A DNA stretch of 64,000 nucleotides from Alkalihalobacillus deserti (GCF_020734105.1 NZ_JAJAFR010000006.1:300422-364421); one strand, 5' to 3'; numbered from the stretch's first letter, positions 26,304 to 35,402 are shown. Translations and numbers: made by a program. The notes: a model not told the origin generated them from the sequence alone.

Positions 26304-27383
26304 ATGTTTTTTAAAAAAAGAAATTTTAAAACTTTTGCTTTAGCTGGAGCATTAACGATGGCGCTAACTGCTTGTGGCGGTGAAAAAGGTGGAACTGACG
26401 AAGGTGCTGCAGGTGGAGAAGGGACAGAAGAAACTTACAACTGGCAATTTGTTACGGAAGAAGTAGACGGTCAGGTTCAATATGAATATGCAGAGGAATT
26501 TGCTGCAAGATTAAATGAAAAATCAGATGGTCAAATCAATATTGATGTATTTGAATTTGGTCAACTAGGTAGTGAAGTAGACCAAGTGGAACAACTTCAA
26601 AATGGAATCGTGCAATTTGCGATTATTTCTCCTGGATTTACTGGAGGGATGGTAAAAGAAGGTCAAGTATTTGCCCTTCAATTCCTTTTCCCAGATGATC
26701 AAGAAAAGACTCAAGATATTTTAAATACAAGTGAAGCTATTAATACACAGCTTGCTGGTATGTATGAAGCGCATAACATTAAGCCATTAGCATTCTTTAC
26801 TGAAGGTGCCATGCAGTGGACAGGAAGCAGGGAGCTCAGAACACCTGCAGATTTTGAAGGCTTCAAAATGCGTACGCAAGAGTCGCCTTTAATTATGGAA
26901 TCTTATAAGGCATATGGTGCAGATCCGTCTCCGTTAAGCTGGTCTGAATTATATACTTCTCTTGATCGTGGAGTAGTAGATGGACAAGAAAATCCAATTT
27001 TCTTCATTCAAGATGCTTCTTTCCACGAAGTTCAAGATCATATGACGATCTCTAATCATAATAACTATGTTGCGATGGCAACAGTAAACCCAACATTTTA
27101 CAATGAGTTACCAGAGGACATTCGTGCAATGATTGACGAAACGATTGAGGAAATGCGACCTGTTGTGTTTGATATGCAAGCAAAAATGAACGAGTCTCTA
27201 CTTAATGAAATTATTAATGACACCGAAAACCCAACAGAGGTTATTGAATTAACAGAAGCTGAGCGTGAAGAATTCCGTGCTCTAGCTATACCAGTTCGTG
27301 ATTACTTCCGTGACGAAGTAGTCGGTGACGAAGGTCGCGAAATGCTAGAATTATTAGAGGAAGAAATTGCAGCACATGAATAA
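26304..27383 (+). CDS. TRAP transporter substrate-binding lipoprotein (DctP type)
   Basis: This is a 359-residue extracellular solute-binding lipoprotein. The signal ends at LTAC with Cys24 as the lipidation site, followed by a Gly/Glu-rich linker. The DctP fold starts near NWQFVTEEV. The conserved arginine region is FEGFKMRTQESP and the TSLDRGVVDGQENP motif is clear. ATG 26304 follows AGGGGGTATTTG. The binding protein comes last in the operon, the reverse of many dct clusters. The ligand is probably a carboxylate, as the family Arg salt bridge appears kept. A terminator follows. Confidence 0.94.
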   Translation: MFFKKRNFKTFALAGALTMALTACGGEKGGTDEGAAGGEGTEETYNWQFVTEEVDGQVQYEYAEEFAARLNEKSDGQINIDVFEFGQLGSEVDQVEQLQNGIVQFAIISPGFTGGMVKEGQVFALQFLFPDDQEKTQDILNTSEAINTQLAGMYEAHNIKPLAFFTEGAMQWTGSRELRTPADFEGFKMRTQESPLIMESYKAYGADPSPLSWSELYTSLDRGVVDGQENPIFFIQDASFHEVQDHMTISNHNNYVAMATVNPTFYNELPEDIRAMIDETIEEMRPVVFDMQAKMNESLLNEIINDTENPTEVIELTEAEREEFRALAIPVRDYFRDEVVGDEGREMLELLEEEIAAHE

Positions 27384-27398
27384 AGGGTAAAGTGTTAC

Positions 27399-27435
27399 GA
27401 GCGTTAGAGCTGAAAAAGTTCTAGCGCTTTTTTTA
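27399..27435 (+). terminator. Terminator of the TRAP operon
   Basis: The arms AGCGTTAGA and TTCTAGCGCT are followed by a run of seven T. Confidence 0.85.
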
Positions 27436-27626
27436 TTAGTAACTAGCAAGTTCAAGTATGAAAACCTAATAGACCTTAAGTGTAGTTAGGTTATGCATAA
27501 TCTCTGCTTATTCTTTTGACTAGAATAATGATTCCCATTGACAACTATCCTAATATAATGATAGTTTAGTTGAGTACTTTATCATATTAGTGATTTACTA
27601 GGTTAAAGGATTTGGAGATGATTTAG

Positions 27627-28946
27627 ATGAATGCAGTATTAGTTGCTGTTGTTGTTATGTTGGTTCTCAGTTTAGTTCGAGTTCATGTTGTGTTAGCATT
27701 AGCAATCGGTGCCCTAGTTGGAGGCCTTTTTGGAGGTTTAGGATTCGAGCAAACGATTGCTGTATTTAGTGATGGATTAGGGGGAAGTGCGACTGTTGCG
27801 CTCAGTTACGCTCTTCTTGGAGCATTTGCTGTTGCCATTGCTCGTACAGGATTACCAGAGGTTATGGTTAACTGGGTTGTTAAACTAGTCGGTCGGAACG
27901 AGGATTCAAGGAAAAAAGCTTTATCAAAAGCACTTATTTTCTTCTTACTAGCAATCGTTTCATGCTTCTCGCAAAATGTAGTTCCGATTCATATCGCTTT
28001 TATCCCAATATTAATCCCACCCATTCTTAAAATATTAAACGAGTTGGGGGTTGATCGCCGGGCAATTGCAACGATTTTAACATTCGGTTTAACTGCACCA
28101 TATATTTTCTTACCTTTTGGTTTTGGAGCGATATTCCACGGGATTATTGCTGACAATATGCAGCAAAATGGCCTTGTAGTGGAACTTTCTATGATTCCAC
28201 GGGCAATGGCATTACCAACGATAGGACTTGTAGTTGGCTTATTGATTGCCGTGCTTGTCACGTTCCGGAAAACTCGTTATTATGACGATCGGAACATAGT
28301 CGGTGCTCCTGAGAAAAAGCAATTGTATACGAAATGGTCGATTATTTCAGCTTTCCTTTCCATTCTTGTGACACTCGTTGTTCAGATGAGTTCAGATTCT
28401 ATGATCATTGCGGCTTTGGCTGGTCTTGTTGTTCTTCTTATAAGTGGGTCATTGAAATGGAAAGATGCGGATGATGTCGTGACAGAAGGAATGAAGATGA
28501 TGGCCTTTATTTCTTTTGTGATGTTAGCGGCATCGGGATTTGCAGCCGTTATTCGTGAGACAGGTCATGTCGACTTACTTGTAACACAAACTTCAAATAT
28601 TGTTGGAGAAAGCCAAGCAGCCGCTGCTTTATTAATGTTGGTAATTGGTTTGTTTATCACAATGGGTATTGGTTCTTCGTTTGCAACAATCCCGATTATT
28701 GCAACGTTGTTTGTTCCGCTTGGAATGGCGGCTGGATTTTCACCAGTGGCGATTATTGCCTTAATTGGTACAGCGGGAGCTTTGGGAGATGCAGGCGCTC
28801 CTGCATCAGATAGTACACTAGGTCCAACGGCTGGTTTGAATGCAGATGGTCAGCATAATCACATTTGGGATACATGTGTACCGACGTTCGTGCATTTCAA
28901 TATTCCTCTGTTTATTTTTGGTTACTTAGCTGCTTTGTTTTTATAA
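27627..28946 (+). CDS. yuiF: YuiF-family Na+/H+ antiporter-like amino-acid transporter
   Basis: This 439-residue membrane protein with about 11-12 helices belongs to the NhaC-like/YuiF family. The N-terminal membrane hairpin has RVHVVLALAIGALVGGL. The FFLLAIVSCFSQNVVPIH segment and the C-terminal GTAGALGDAGAPASDSTLG loop are typical of the family. B. subtilis YuiF is annotated as an amino-acid transporter; some relatives are sodium/proton antiporters. Direct evidence for either role is lacking here. It is monocistronic with a strong terminator. Synteny with pepA is broken by the TRAP operon. Confidence 0.88.
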   Translation: MNAVLVAVVVMLVLSLVRVHVVLALAIGALVGGLFGGLGFEQTIAVFSDGLGGSATVALSYALLGAFAVAIARTGLPEVMVNWVVKLVGRNEDSRKKALSKALIFFLLAIVSCFSQNVVPIHIAFIPILIPPILKILNELGVDRRAIATILTFGLTAPYIFLPFGFGAIFHGIIADNMQQNGLVVELSMIPRAMALPTIGLVVGLLIAVLVTFRKTRYYDDRNIVGAPEKKQLYTKWSIISAFLSILVTLVVQMSSDSMIIAALAGLVVLLISGSLKWKDADDVVTEGMKMMAFISFVMLAASGFAAVIRETGHVDLLVTQTSNIVGESQAAAALLMLVIGLFITMGIGSSFATIPIIATLFVPLGMAAGFSPVAIIALIGTAGALGDAGAPASDSTLGPTAGLNADGQHNHIWDTCVPTFVHFNIPLFIFGYLAALFL

Positions 28947-29014
28947 TCAGCAGAAAATTTAAGATTCATGCAAATGTGGTCGAGTATTGTGTATAACGCT
29001 AATAATTAAATTAG

Positions 29015-29041
29015 AAGCGCATTGGTTCCAATGCGCTTTTT
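29015..29041 (+). terminator. Terminator after yuiF
   Basis: A perfect stem AGCGCATTGG/CCAATGCGCT has loop TT and is followed by T5. Confidence 0.85.
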
Positions 29042-29180
29042 GCTGTTAAAATAAAACGATTCTTCTTCTAAAGAACAATGTTAACCGATTGTTCTCTCAA
29101 GCGAATCTTTTAAGTACTTACCTTTGTGTTTCATTTTTAATCATCAGGGTAGTAATAAAATAAAAAAGAGGATGTCTTTC

Positions 29181-29361
29181 GAGGCCACTGAAAAAGTCCC
29201 TTTTAGCAGATTCGAGGAAGCAGCAATGGCTCCACACGTTGCGCGCCAGCTATGAGAAGCCCACTCATAGCTGGCTTAAGACAAAGCAACGGTTCCGCTC
29301 ATTGCTTAAAGACCACTGAAAAAAGGTGAAAACCGAAAACCGTACCTTTTTCAGCGGCCTC
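29181..29361. repeat. Composite repeat, copy D
   Basis: The core at 29223-29305 is in the orientation of copy A, with the inner stem GCCAGCTATGAG/CTCATAGCTGGC. Relative to copy A one base has changed in each arm, and the stem stays perfect. The hairpin at 29311-29361 and a partial copy at about 29181-29205 flank the core. The whole unit is bounded by inverted GAGGCCACTGAAAAAG and CTTTTTCAGCGGCCTC. Confidence 0.85.
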
Positions 29362-29453
29362 TGTCTTTCTGTTTTTTATTTTATTGGAAAATTGAAACTT
29401 CTTAAGTTGATAACTCGTCTAATAGCTAGAGATAAAATGAGGTGAAGTTTCAA

Positions 29454-30047
29454 ATGAAAAAATGGATAATAGGTTTTGGATTTATCTTACTTGTACTTAT
29501 TTGTTGCAATGATAATGGAGTGAATGAAGCGGAAGTTTTATCTGTTTACGATAATTTTTTTTATCATGTGACGGAGTTATTCGCTTACCATACGTTTGAA
29601 GATGAAGTTTTTTATAACGAAAAATATCATACAATAGAATCAATTCATACGTTACTTAATCGATTTATGACAGATGAAGGGATAGATCAAATTGTTGACG
29701 ATCTATATATGAAAGAGAATGAGCGTTTAGTTTATCGGGATGATTTTCAAATATACTTAGGGGATAGTCATACAAGAGAATCATCTTATTATGACATCAC
29801 ACGCCAAACAGTTTTTAATCCAGGATTACGGATGGTAAGGGATGAGTTAAACATAGAAGAAGTAAAGGGGGAGATTGAACTTACAGCGGTTGAGGTCCCT
29901 GTTCAATTCTATTCAGAAGAAAGTAATTATGGGATTAGTCAATTTGGGCAGCTTGGATATCCAGCAGTGGATCGTCTTAGTTTAAAGATAACAATGGTAA
30001 AAGATAATGATGAATATCGCATTCAGCATGTGGAAGTGCAATCTTAA
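29454..30047 (+). CDS. Putative secreted or lipid-anchored protein of unknown function
   Basis: This 197-residue protein has an N-terminal hydrophobic segment ending in a cysteine pair (LVLICCND; Cys17 and Cys18), which could be a weak lipobox or a simple signal anchor. The rest is hydrophilic, acidic and rich in Tyr and Phe, with YHVTELFAYHTFEDE in the first third and a C-terminal beta-rich segment. I do not recognise a family. ATG 29454 follows GAGGTGAAG. It lies next to repeat copy D and is convergent with bioY through a shared terminator. Confidence 0.72.
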   Translation: MKKWIIGFGFILLVLICCNDNGVNEAEVLSVYDNFFYHVTELFAYHTFEDEVFYNEKYHTIESIHTLLNRFMTDEGIDQIVDDLYMKENERLVYRDDFQIYLGDSHTRESSYYDITRQTVFNPGLRMVRDELNIEEVKGEIELTAVEVPVQFYSEESNYGISQFGQLGYPAVDRLSLKITMVKDNDEYRIQHVEVQS

Positions 30048-30101
30048 TCAAATGTTTGTTTAATCTAACCTTAGGCAAGTTTAAACCGAGAGATAAATGT
30101 G

Positions 30102-30132
30102 AGAACCGCTTAAATTTATTTTAAGCGGTTCT
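30102..30132. terminator. Terminator between convergent genes
   Basis: A perfect 13-base stem AGAACCGCTTAAA/TTTAAGCGGTTCT has a short AT-rich loop. Confidence 0.8.
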
Positions 30133-30138
30133 TACTCG

Positions 30139-30726
30139 TTAGGCTACTTTTTCTGGTTGGCGACTTCGACCTCTGTTAACCGTACCATAAATTCTCGTTG
30201 AAAGAATGGCAGCAAAAATAGTTAAGATGATGTCTTTAACGGCTGGTGCTGCCATCCATGACCAAACCATTTGATAGCTAACAGCTTCAAGATTAGCGAG
30301 TAATTGGAAAGCGAAATACATATAATGAGTACCAACAACATAATTAATAATAAGACCAGCAAAACAAGCCAGTAAAAAGGTAACTAAGTTCTTTTCTTTT
30401 CTTTTTTCAATGATAAGTCCAGTTACAAAGGCAACTATGATAAAGGAAAGAAGAAAGCCAAAGGTGGGACTGACTAACGTTCTAAGACCACCTGAAAACT
30501 GTGCAAAAACAGGGAAACCAACGAGTCCAACTAATAAATAGACTATCATCGCTAAAGAGCCAAAGCGACGTCCTAATAATGCACCAGCAAGAATAGAAAA
30601 TAGCGTTTGCATCGTAACAGGGACGGATCCGATTACGAGAAAAGATGTAAGGTTGGCACCGATAGCCATTAAAGCCGCAAACATGGCAACGAGTACAAGG
30701 TCGACTGTTCGTAATTTTGATTTCAA
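30139..30726 (-). CDS. bioY: Biotin transporter BioY (YuiG-like)
   Basis: This 195-residue integral membrane S-component for biotin uptake belongs to the ECF transporter class, with about six helices. The family motifs GSVPVTMQTLFSILAGALLG and VYLLVGLVGFPVF are visible in the first half, and a VSPTFGFLLSF helix follows. It may work alone or with the housekeeping EcfAAT module, which is not in this window. TTG 30726 is chosen because GGGGTGA precedes it; the longer frame adds 39 residues without a site. A BirA-like operator covers its ribosome site, so biotin probably represses it. Confidence 0.92.
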   Translation of the reverse strand: MKSKLRTVDLVLVAMFAALMAIGANLTSFLVIGSVPVTMQTLFSILAGALLGRRFGSLAMIVYLLVGLVGFPVFAQFSGGLRTLVSPTFGFLLSFIIVAFVTGLIIEKRKEKNLVTFLLACFAGLIINYVVGTHYMYFAFQLLANLEAVSYQMVWSWMAAPAVKDIILTIFAAILSTRIYGTVNRGRSRQPEKVA

Positions 30727-30727
30727 A

Positions 30728-30759
30728 TTGTTCACCCCTATCAATTTTGTAGTTAACAA
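30728..30759 (-). promoter_or_regulatory. Candidate BirA (biotin repressor) operator
   Basis: On the minus strand TTGTTAAC-N16-GTGAACAA, against the Bacillus consensus TTGTTAAC-N15-GTTAACAA: one mismatch and one extra spacer base. It overlaps the ribosome site of bioY. Confidence 0.5.
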
Positions 30760-30897
30760 TAGAGTAATCAGAATACAATTTAATGTCAACATTTTTTTAA
30801 AATTGAGTTTACAACGAGGTCCGACAGTGTACATTCGTTTCATATCGGGTCTATAATGAAATATACTTGTAAGGCGTAGTAAAAAGGAGGAATAATC

Positions 30898-31332
30898 ATG
30901 GTTGAACGTCCTGCGGGATTTTGGATACGACTTGCAGCAAATATCCTTGATGGTTTACTTATAACTGGAACTCTTTATATTTTAGCTGCACTCTTAGGAT
31001 TTGATGAAATGGCAAGAGATGGATGGGACGCCATTTTAAATTTACTTTATGGCTTGTTACTACCTGTATTTTGGTATGGCTATACGGTTGGAAAGAGGTT
31101 ATGTGGAATAAGAATTATCAAGCTGGATGGAACAAATGTAGGAATTGGCACGATGTTATTACGTGTTGTTATAGCGGGATTTGTTTATGTAATAACGTTA
31201 GGAATTGGCGTGATTGTCAGTGCTTTCATGATCGTTTTTAGAAAAGATAAGCGCAGTATTCACGACTTACTTGCTAAAACGTATGTAACGTATGAGAAAC
31301 CGGAAGCTAATAATCCTTACCAAGAAGCTTAA
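30898..31332 (+). CDS. RDD-family membrane protein
   Basis: This 144-residue protein has an RDD domain. The first helix carries GFWIRLAANILDGLLI (the Arg and Asp of the RDD signature), a second helix is near LLYGLLLPVFWYGY, and a third follows at ITLGIGVIVSAFMIVF. It ends with the family-typical RKDKRSIHDLLAKTYV. RDD proteins are widespread in Gram-positive membranes and some have been linked to sodium tolerance. Function here is unknown. The ribosome site AAAAGGAGG is strong. A large structured terminator follows. Confidence 0.88.
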   Translation: MVERPAGFWIRLAANILDGLLITGTLYILAALLGFDEMARDGWDAILNLLYGLLLPVFWYGYTVGKRLCGIRIIKLDGTNVGIGTMLLRVVIAGFVYVITLGIGVIVSAFMIVFRKDKRSIHDLLAKTYVTYEKPEANNPYQEA

Positions 31333-31395
31333 AAAAACGACTGATCCCCTTGCCGAACTTGAAAAAGTTAAGGCAGTAGGGATCAGTCGTTTTTA
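31331..31395 (+). terminator. Extended terminator after the RDD gene
   Basis: The outer stem AAAACGACTGATCCC pairs with GGGATCAGTCGTTTT, with a second smaller stem (AACTT/AAGTT) inside and a T-run after it. Confidence 0.85.
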
Positions 31396-31503
31396 ATGGG
31401 TACTTCACCTTTGACAACGAAAACAAACTATCAAAGGAGGAATAGCTTGGCTGGGTGAAGTGAATAATCGTAAGACTTCGATTGGTCTCCAGCTTTACTT
31501 TCA

Positions 31504-31776
31504 TTATTTTACAGATTCTTTTAGTTGTTTACCTGCTTTGAAGGCAGGAGTTTTAGTTGCTGCTATATCAATCTCTGCACCAGTTTGTGGATTACGTCCT
31601 TTTCTAGCGGCACGTTCACGGACTTCAAAATTACCAAATCCTATTAATTGAACAGTTTCCCCTTTGGACAATGATTCTGCGATTAATTCAAATACTGCAT
31701 TGACAGCGTTCCCGGCATCTTTTTTCGTTAGTTGCGTACTTTCAGCTACTGCTTGTATAAGTTCCGTTTTGTTCAT
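31504..31776 (-). CDS. HU-family nucleoid DNA-binding protein
   Basis: This 90-residue HU protein packages and bends DNA as a dimer. The start [20 protein letters not shown], the [21 protein letters not shown] beta-arm with its proline tip, and AFKAGKQLK at the end are textbook HU. ATG 31776 follows GAGGAGATGACAGGG; an earlier ATG at 31785 lies in the site. The genomic position differs from the B. subtilis hbs locus (near folE and mtrB). It may be a second HU paralogue, but the rest of the genome would be needed to tell. Confidence 0.95.
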   Translation of the reverse strand: MNKTELIQAVAESTQLTKKDAGNAVNAVFELIAESLSKGETVQLIGFGNFEVRERAARKGRNPQTGAEIDIAATKTPAFKAGKQLKESVK

Positions 31777-31875
31777 CCCTGTCATCTCCTCATTTATATT
31801 AGCTAACCAAGTTAACCATGCTTTCTGCTACCATCATCTCCAAAATATACTTTTATATACGTGTATTCTACGAAA

Positions 31876-32718
31876 TTATTTTGGCTTCATCTGATTGTTC
31901 GTCGATTGATGTTTTTGTTGGAATAAAGTTGCATTGATTTCCCCGCCTATCACAAGGATTAATCCAGTTAGGAAAAACCACAACATCAAAATTATAACCC
32001 CACCGAGACTGCCGTATGTAGCCGTATAATTCCCGAAATTGCTTACGTAGCTAGAGAATAAAAGGGATATAATTTGCCAGCCAACAGTGGCTGTTACGGC
32101 ACCCACAATGACTTGTTTAAATGTTAAAGGGATATTAGGAGCAACCCGATAAAGGATCATTAAAACGAAAGTCATAAGACCAATTCCAATGATCCAGCGC
32201 AACCTATTTAACACATTTGCGGTTTCGTGTGGAAGGGAAAAATAGGTTTCTAGTGTTTCGATAATGACATGACCAAAAACAGGTAACAGTAAGGTAACAA
32301 CAATGACAATAATCATGGCGATTGTCAATAAGATGGAAAGCAATCTTAATTTTATAAAATTACGCGTCTCCTCTGTGTTGTAAGACCGATTTACGGCTCT
32401 AATCAAAGCATTTACCCCATTTGAAGCAGACCAAATTGTAGCAAGAACACCAAATGAAACTAAGCCACCTTGAGGTTCAGAAATCACTTGAAGAATGGTT
32501 GTTGATAAAGTATCCGCAAGCCCTTCAGGGATATAGTCGTTAATAAAGGAGTAAACCGTATCAAGATCAAATTGGAAGTATGGAATTAGCGCTAAGATAA
32601 AAATTAATAACGGGAAAATGGAAAGCATGAAATAATAAGCGAGTGTAGCAGACCAATCTGGAATGGGGTCTGTTTTTAACTTTGTCATAAATATTTTAAA
32701 AAATGATGTTTTTTGCAT
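31876..32718 (-). CDS. YihY/BrkB-family membrane protein
   Basis: This 280-residue protein has six predicted helices and the YihY/virulence factor BrkB domain. Typical stretches are DWSATLAYYFMLSIFPLLIF near the N-terminus, the SNGVNALIRAVNRSYN motif, and GGVIILMLWFFLTGLILVIGGE near the C-terminus. The family was once called ribonuclease BN in error; its function is still unclear. The ribosome site AAAGGAGAG supports ATG 32718. It is divergent from the next small membrane protein. Confidence 0.9.
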   Translation of the reverse strand: MQKTSFFKIFMTKLKTDPIPDWSATLAYYFMLSIFPLLIFILALIPYFQFDLDTVYSFINDYIPEGLADTLSTTILQVISEPQGGLVSFGVLATIWSASNGVNALIRAVNRSYNTEETRNFIKLRLLSILLTIAMIIVIVVTLLLPVFGHVIIETLETYFSLPHETANVLNRLRWIIGIGLMTFVLMILYRVAPNIPLTFKQVIVGAVTATVGWQIISLLFSSYVSNFGNYTATYGSLGGVIILMLWFFLTGLILVIGGEINATLFQQKHQSTNNQMKPK

Positions 32719-32846
32719 GGTCTACTCTCCTTTCTGTTTAAATCACCTTCATTTTTTACTTAATGAAACTCGTGTATAATAAAATGCAAGGGTGTCTTTA
32801 TTTATAACCTTTTATCATGAAAAGAAAACATAAGGAGATGTCAGTG

Positions 32847-33251
32847 ATGTACCGCGCTAATGAACCAAAATTTCTGTGGATTCTTTTATTTATTCTAACG
32901 ATTACATATGCTTATGCTTTTGAAGATCCTTTATTAACTTATACAGCTTATGGGCTTTCTTTTCTCTTTTTTTCTGCAGTGACCCTTAGCTATCAATTAG
33001 AAGTAAGAGATCGTGAATTAATTCGTACCGTTAGAGTGTTTGGCTTTGTCTTAAAAAAACAAATCATCCGAGCAGATGAGATTGCAAAGTTGGAGATCAT
33101 TGAAGTAGGAGTACGAAAAATTGTGCTTCTTTTCTTAAAAAAGAAAATGAGAATAAAACTACATCGTTTTTCACCTGAAGGCTTACCAGAAGAACTATCT
33201 ACTTTCTCAAAGGAAAACAACATTACCATCATTGAAAAAGGCAATAGTTAG
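32847..33251 (+). CDS. Small membrane protein, PH-like tail
   Basis: This 134-residue protein has two close hydrophobic segments (about residues 10-28 and 33-51). A basic hydrophilic tail follows, with alternating strands such as ELIRTVRVFGFVLKKQIIR, reminiscent of bacterial PH-like (YdbT/DUF304 type) domains. No family is recognised with certainty. ATG 32847 is chosen because AAGGAG lies nine bases upstream; two other in-frame ATGs (32817, 32838) are badly spaced. A terminator follows and is shared with the next, convergent gene. Confidence 0.72.
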   Translation: MYRANEPKFLWILLFILTITYAYAFEDPLLTYTAYGLSFLFFSAVTLSYQLEVRDRELIRTVRVFGFVLKKQIIRADEIAKLEIIEVGVRKIVLLFLKKKMRIKLHRFSPEGLPEELSTFSKENNITIIEKGNS

Positions 33252-33264
33252 GATAATAAAAATG

Positions 33265-33299
33265 AAGTCTAACCTCTTTTAATGGTTGGACTTTTTTTA
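33265..33299. terminator. Terminator between convergent genes
   Basis: The stem GTCTAACC/GGTTGGAC (one G-T pair) is followed by T7 on the plus strand; an A-rich tract lies on the other side. Confidence 0.8.
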
Positions 33300-33857
33300 T
33301 TCCATCATAACAGAAGATGGAGATATATCTGCTTTTACAACGTCTTTCATGCAATGAAGAGCTCTTTGATTGATTTCATTTGTGTGAGAGGCTACACAAT
33401 CGGAAGGGATAATTAGCTTATAACCTCTCATGTACGCATCATTAGCGGTAAATTGCACACACATATCTCCTGTTACTCCTGCAAGAATCAGGGTATCTAC
33501 TTGTAAATGAGCTAATAGAAGATCGAGTGGTGTTGCAAAAAAACCCGAGTATTTGGGCTTTAAAATAAAGTAATCATCTTCATCTGGTTTCATCATTTGA
33601 GCAAGTGGTTTTCCTTTCACATCTTCTTGTAAACAATGAGATACGAGGTGTCTGAAATCAGACTGCCACCTGCCATAGTTATCATTTACATAAATAACGG
33701 GGAATCCATGTTTTTTTACATATAGTTTTAAATGAGCAATATGAGTGGCCGCTTCAAGAGCATGGGGCAATAAATCAATTCCGTTTGAAAATTCTAAATC
33801 ATTAATCATATCAATAATAAGTAAAGCATAACGTGGTGTCGTAGTCATGGTTTTCAA
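33297..33857 (-). CDS. Isochorismatase-family cysteine hydrolase
   Basis: This 186-residue cytoplasmic hydrolase has the full catalytic triad of the family: Asp in LLIIDMINDLEF (about residue 16), Lys in YFILKPKYSGF (about 99) and Cys in AGVTGDMCVQFTA (about 132), with the cis-peptide stretch preceding the Cys. Family members cleave isochorismate, nicotinamide or carbamoyl compounds; the substrate cannot be assigned from sequence. The start is uncertain: TTG 33857 is close behind GAAAGG, and ATG 33848 is more distant. It is convergent with the preceding gene. Upstream lies a dead insertion sequence. Confidence 0.9.
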   Translation of the reverse strand: MKTMTTTPRYALLIIDMINDLEFSNGIDLLPHALEAATHIAHLKLYVKKHGFPVIYVNDNYGRWQSDFRHLVSHCLQEDVKGKPLAQMMKPDEDDYFILKPKYSGFFATPLDLLLAHLQVDTLILAGVTGDMCVQFTANDAYMRGYKLIIPSDCVASHTNEINQRALHCMKDVVKADISPSSVMME

Positions 33858-34000
33858 CTGCCTTTCATAAAACGAGAGCTTAGAATAACTAACTCAACTT
33901 TCGCAGTTAAATTTAGGCCTCTATACTTGTGATGGCTTTGTTTAAAGCAAATTTAATATGAGTTTGCTTTTCTGTTAGTCTCGTGTTTTGTATAAAAAAA

Positions 34001-34700
34001 GACACCTCTCTTTGGTATAATAATGGCGACGAAACCAATTACACGAGAGAAAGGTGTCACCCATTATGTTATCTAAAAATGATTCTTTTGTCCATCTATC
34101 TAAAGCATATGAAGAGACGTTTTTCTGACTTGAAAATTGGAAATCACTGACGCAATGCTGGTGTTACCAAGAAACTTCGGTTTTCTAGCTTTTCTGTTTT
34201 TTAACTCCTGTTTCTTGTATTTGAACACCCCATTGATATCAAGCTGGCTTAAGTAAACAGGCAGCCGATCTTCCGGGTAAAGATGCGATTTAACGCTTTT
34301 TAAGTACCAACATTAATTGGCGTAAGTTCTTATCATCCCTTTCTTTTGAGGTAATCCAGCGTTATAAACCTTTAACTACAACCAAAAGGGTATCTTTATT
34401 TTTTTATTGATGACTCTGTTTATTTACGTAATCGGAGTAAATGTGGTGTAGAGCTTTTTTCGCGTGTTCATGATCATGTAACTCATAAATTTGTAAAAGG
34501 GTTTTCGCTTTTAACCCTTATTGGTCGGATGGATATTCCTTGTACCCGTTGATTTTACGTTAATTAGCTCATCGAAGAAAGACTCTACCTTGTTATAGAT
34601 TCATTGAGTTTTTCTATGTGCGAAAGTAGAATAACTAATAAATGTGGTTTTAATAGCCTTCAGTTAACCCGGTTAGCATTATAAGTTAAGCAGAGTGGTC
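34001..34700 (+). mobile_element. Decayed IS4-like insertion sequence with dead transposase
   Basis: From an ATG at 34066 a transposase-like frame is broken by many stops and frameshifts. Recognisable DDE-transposase pieces include RNRSKCGVELFSRVHDHV and KFVKGFRFLT, followed by DFTLISSSKK. The end at about 34001-34058 has an inverted repeat (GACACCTCTCTTT / AGAGAAAGGTGTC). The right end is not clear. It is an old insertion and cannot move by itself. Confidence 0.7.
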
Positions 34701-34907
34701 TTGAGAAAAGCTCGTGTTAATGGCTAGGTACACGGTTATTTTAAAAAATACTTAAACGAATGAACGATTTGACTATTCCTTAATGACATGAATCAAAAAA
34801 ATGTTGGAATAATAAGAAGAAAGGAGATTCGTATCATTTGTTCGGTATGTTATGATAGACAAAAAGATTAGATAACATACGCTTTTTTAGGTGGAAGGAG
34901 ATTAGTG

Positions 34908-35402
34908 ATGAAACAAATAGCAATTGAAGTGTTGCAAATTATTGAGAGTAACGGCCGAGTAACCGTACCGACACTCGCTAAAATGGTTGATGCAACGGAG
35001 GAAGAGGTCAAACAGATAGTAAAGCAGCTTGAGGACAATAAAGTTATTCTAAGTTATTCGGCTGTTATTGACTGGAGTAAGATGAATGAACAAGAAGGCG
35101 TGACAGCGATGATCGACGTGAAAGTCACTCCGCAAAGAGGAGTAGGGTTTGACGAGGTAGCTGAGCGCATTCACCGCTTTCCTGAAGTGAAAGCTCTTTA
35201 CTTAATGTCTGGAGCTTATGACCTGCAAGTTGTTATTGAAGGAAAGACAATGTCGGAAATTGCGCGTTTTGTTTCTGAAAAGCTCTCAACCATCGATACG
35301 GTCATTTCAACGACCACACACTTTCAATTAAAAAAATATAAGCATGATGGTGTCGTGTTTGATCAAGGAGAAGAAGATCATCGAATTGTGGTGACTCCAT
35401 AA
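34908..35402 (+). CDS. alaR: Lrp/AsnC-family regulator of the alanine transaminase (AlaR)
   Basis: This 164-residue regulator has an N-terminal HTH (GRVTVPTLAKMVDATEEEVKQ region, about residues 15-40) and a C-terminal RAM ligand-binding domain (about 65-145). The family strand MIDVKVTPQRG and the LMSGAYDLQVVIEG segment are visible. It overlaps alaT by one base (TAATG), exactly as expected for alaR-alaT of B. subtilis, where AlaR activates alaT in response to alanine. The start is either GTG 34905 or ATG 34908, both following GGAAGGAG. Confidence 0.92.
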   Translation: MKQIAIEVLQIIESNGRVTVPTLAKMVDATEEEVKQIVKQLEDNKVILSYSAVIDWSKMNEQEGVTAMIDVKVTPQRGVGFDEVAERIHRFPEVKALYLMSGAYDLQVVIEGKTMSEIARFVSEKLSTIDTVISTTTHFQLKKYKHDGVVFDQGEEDHRIVVTP

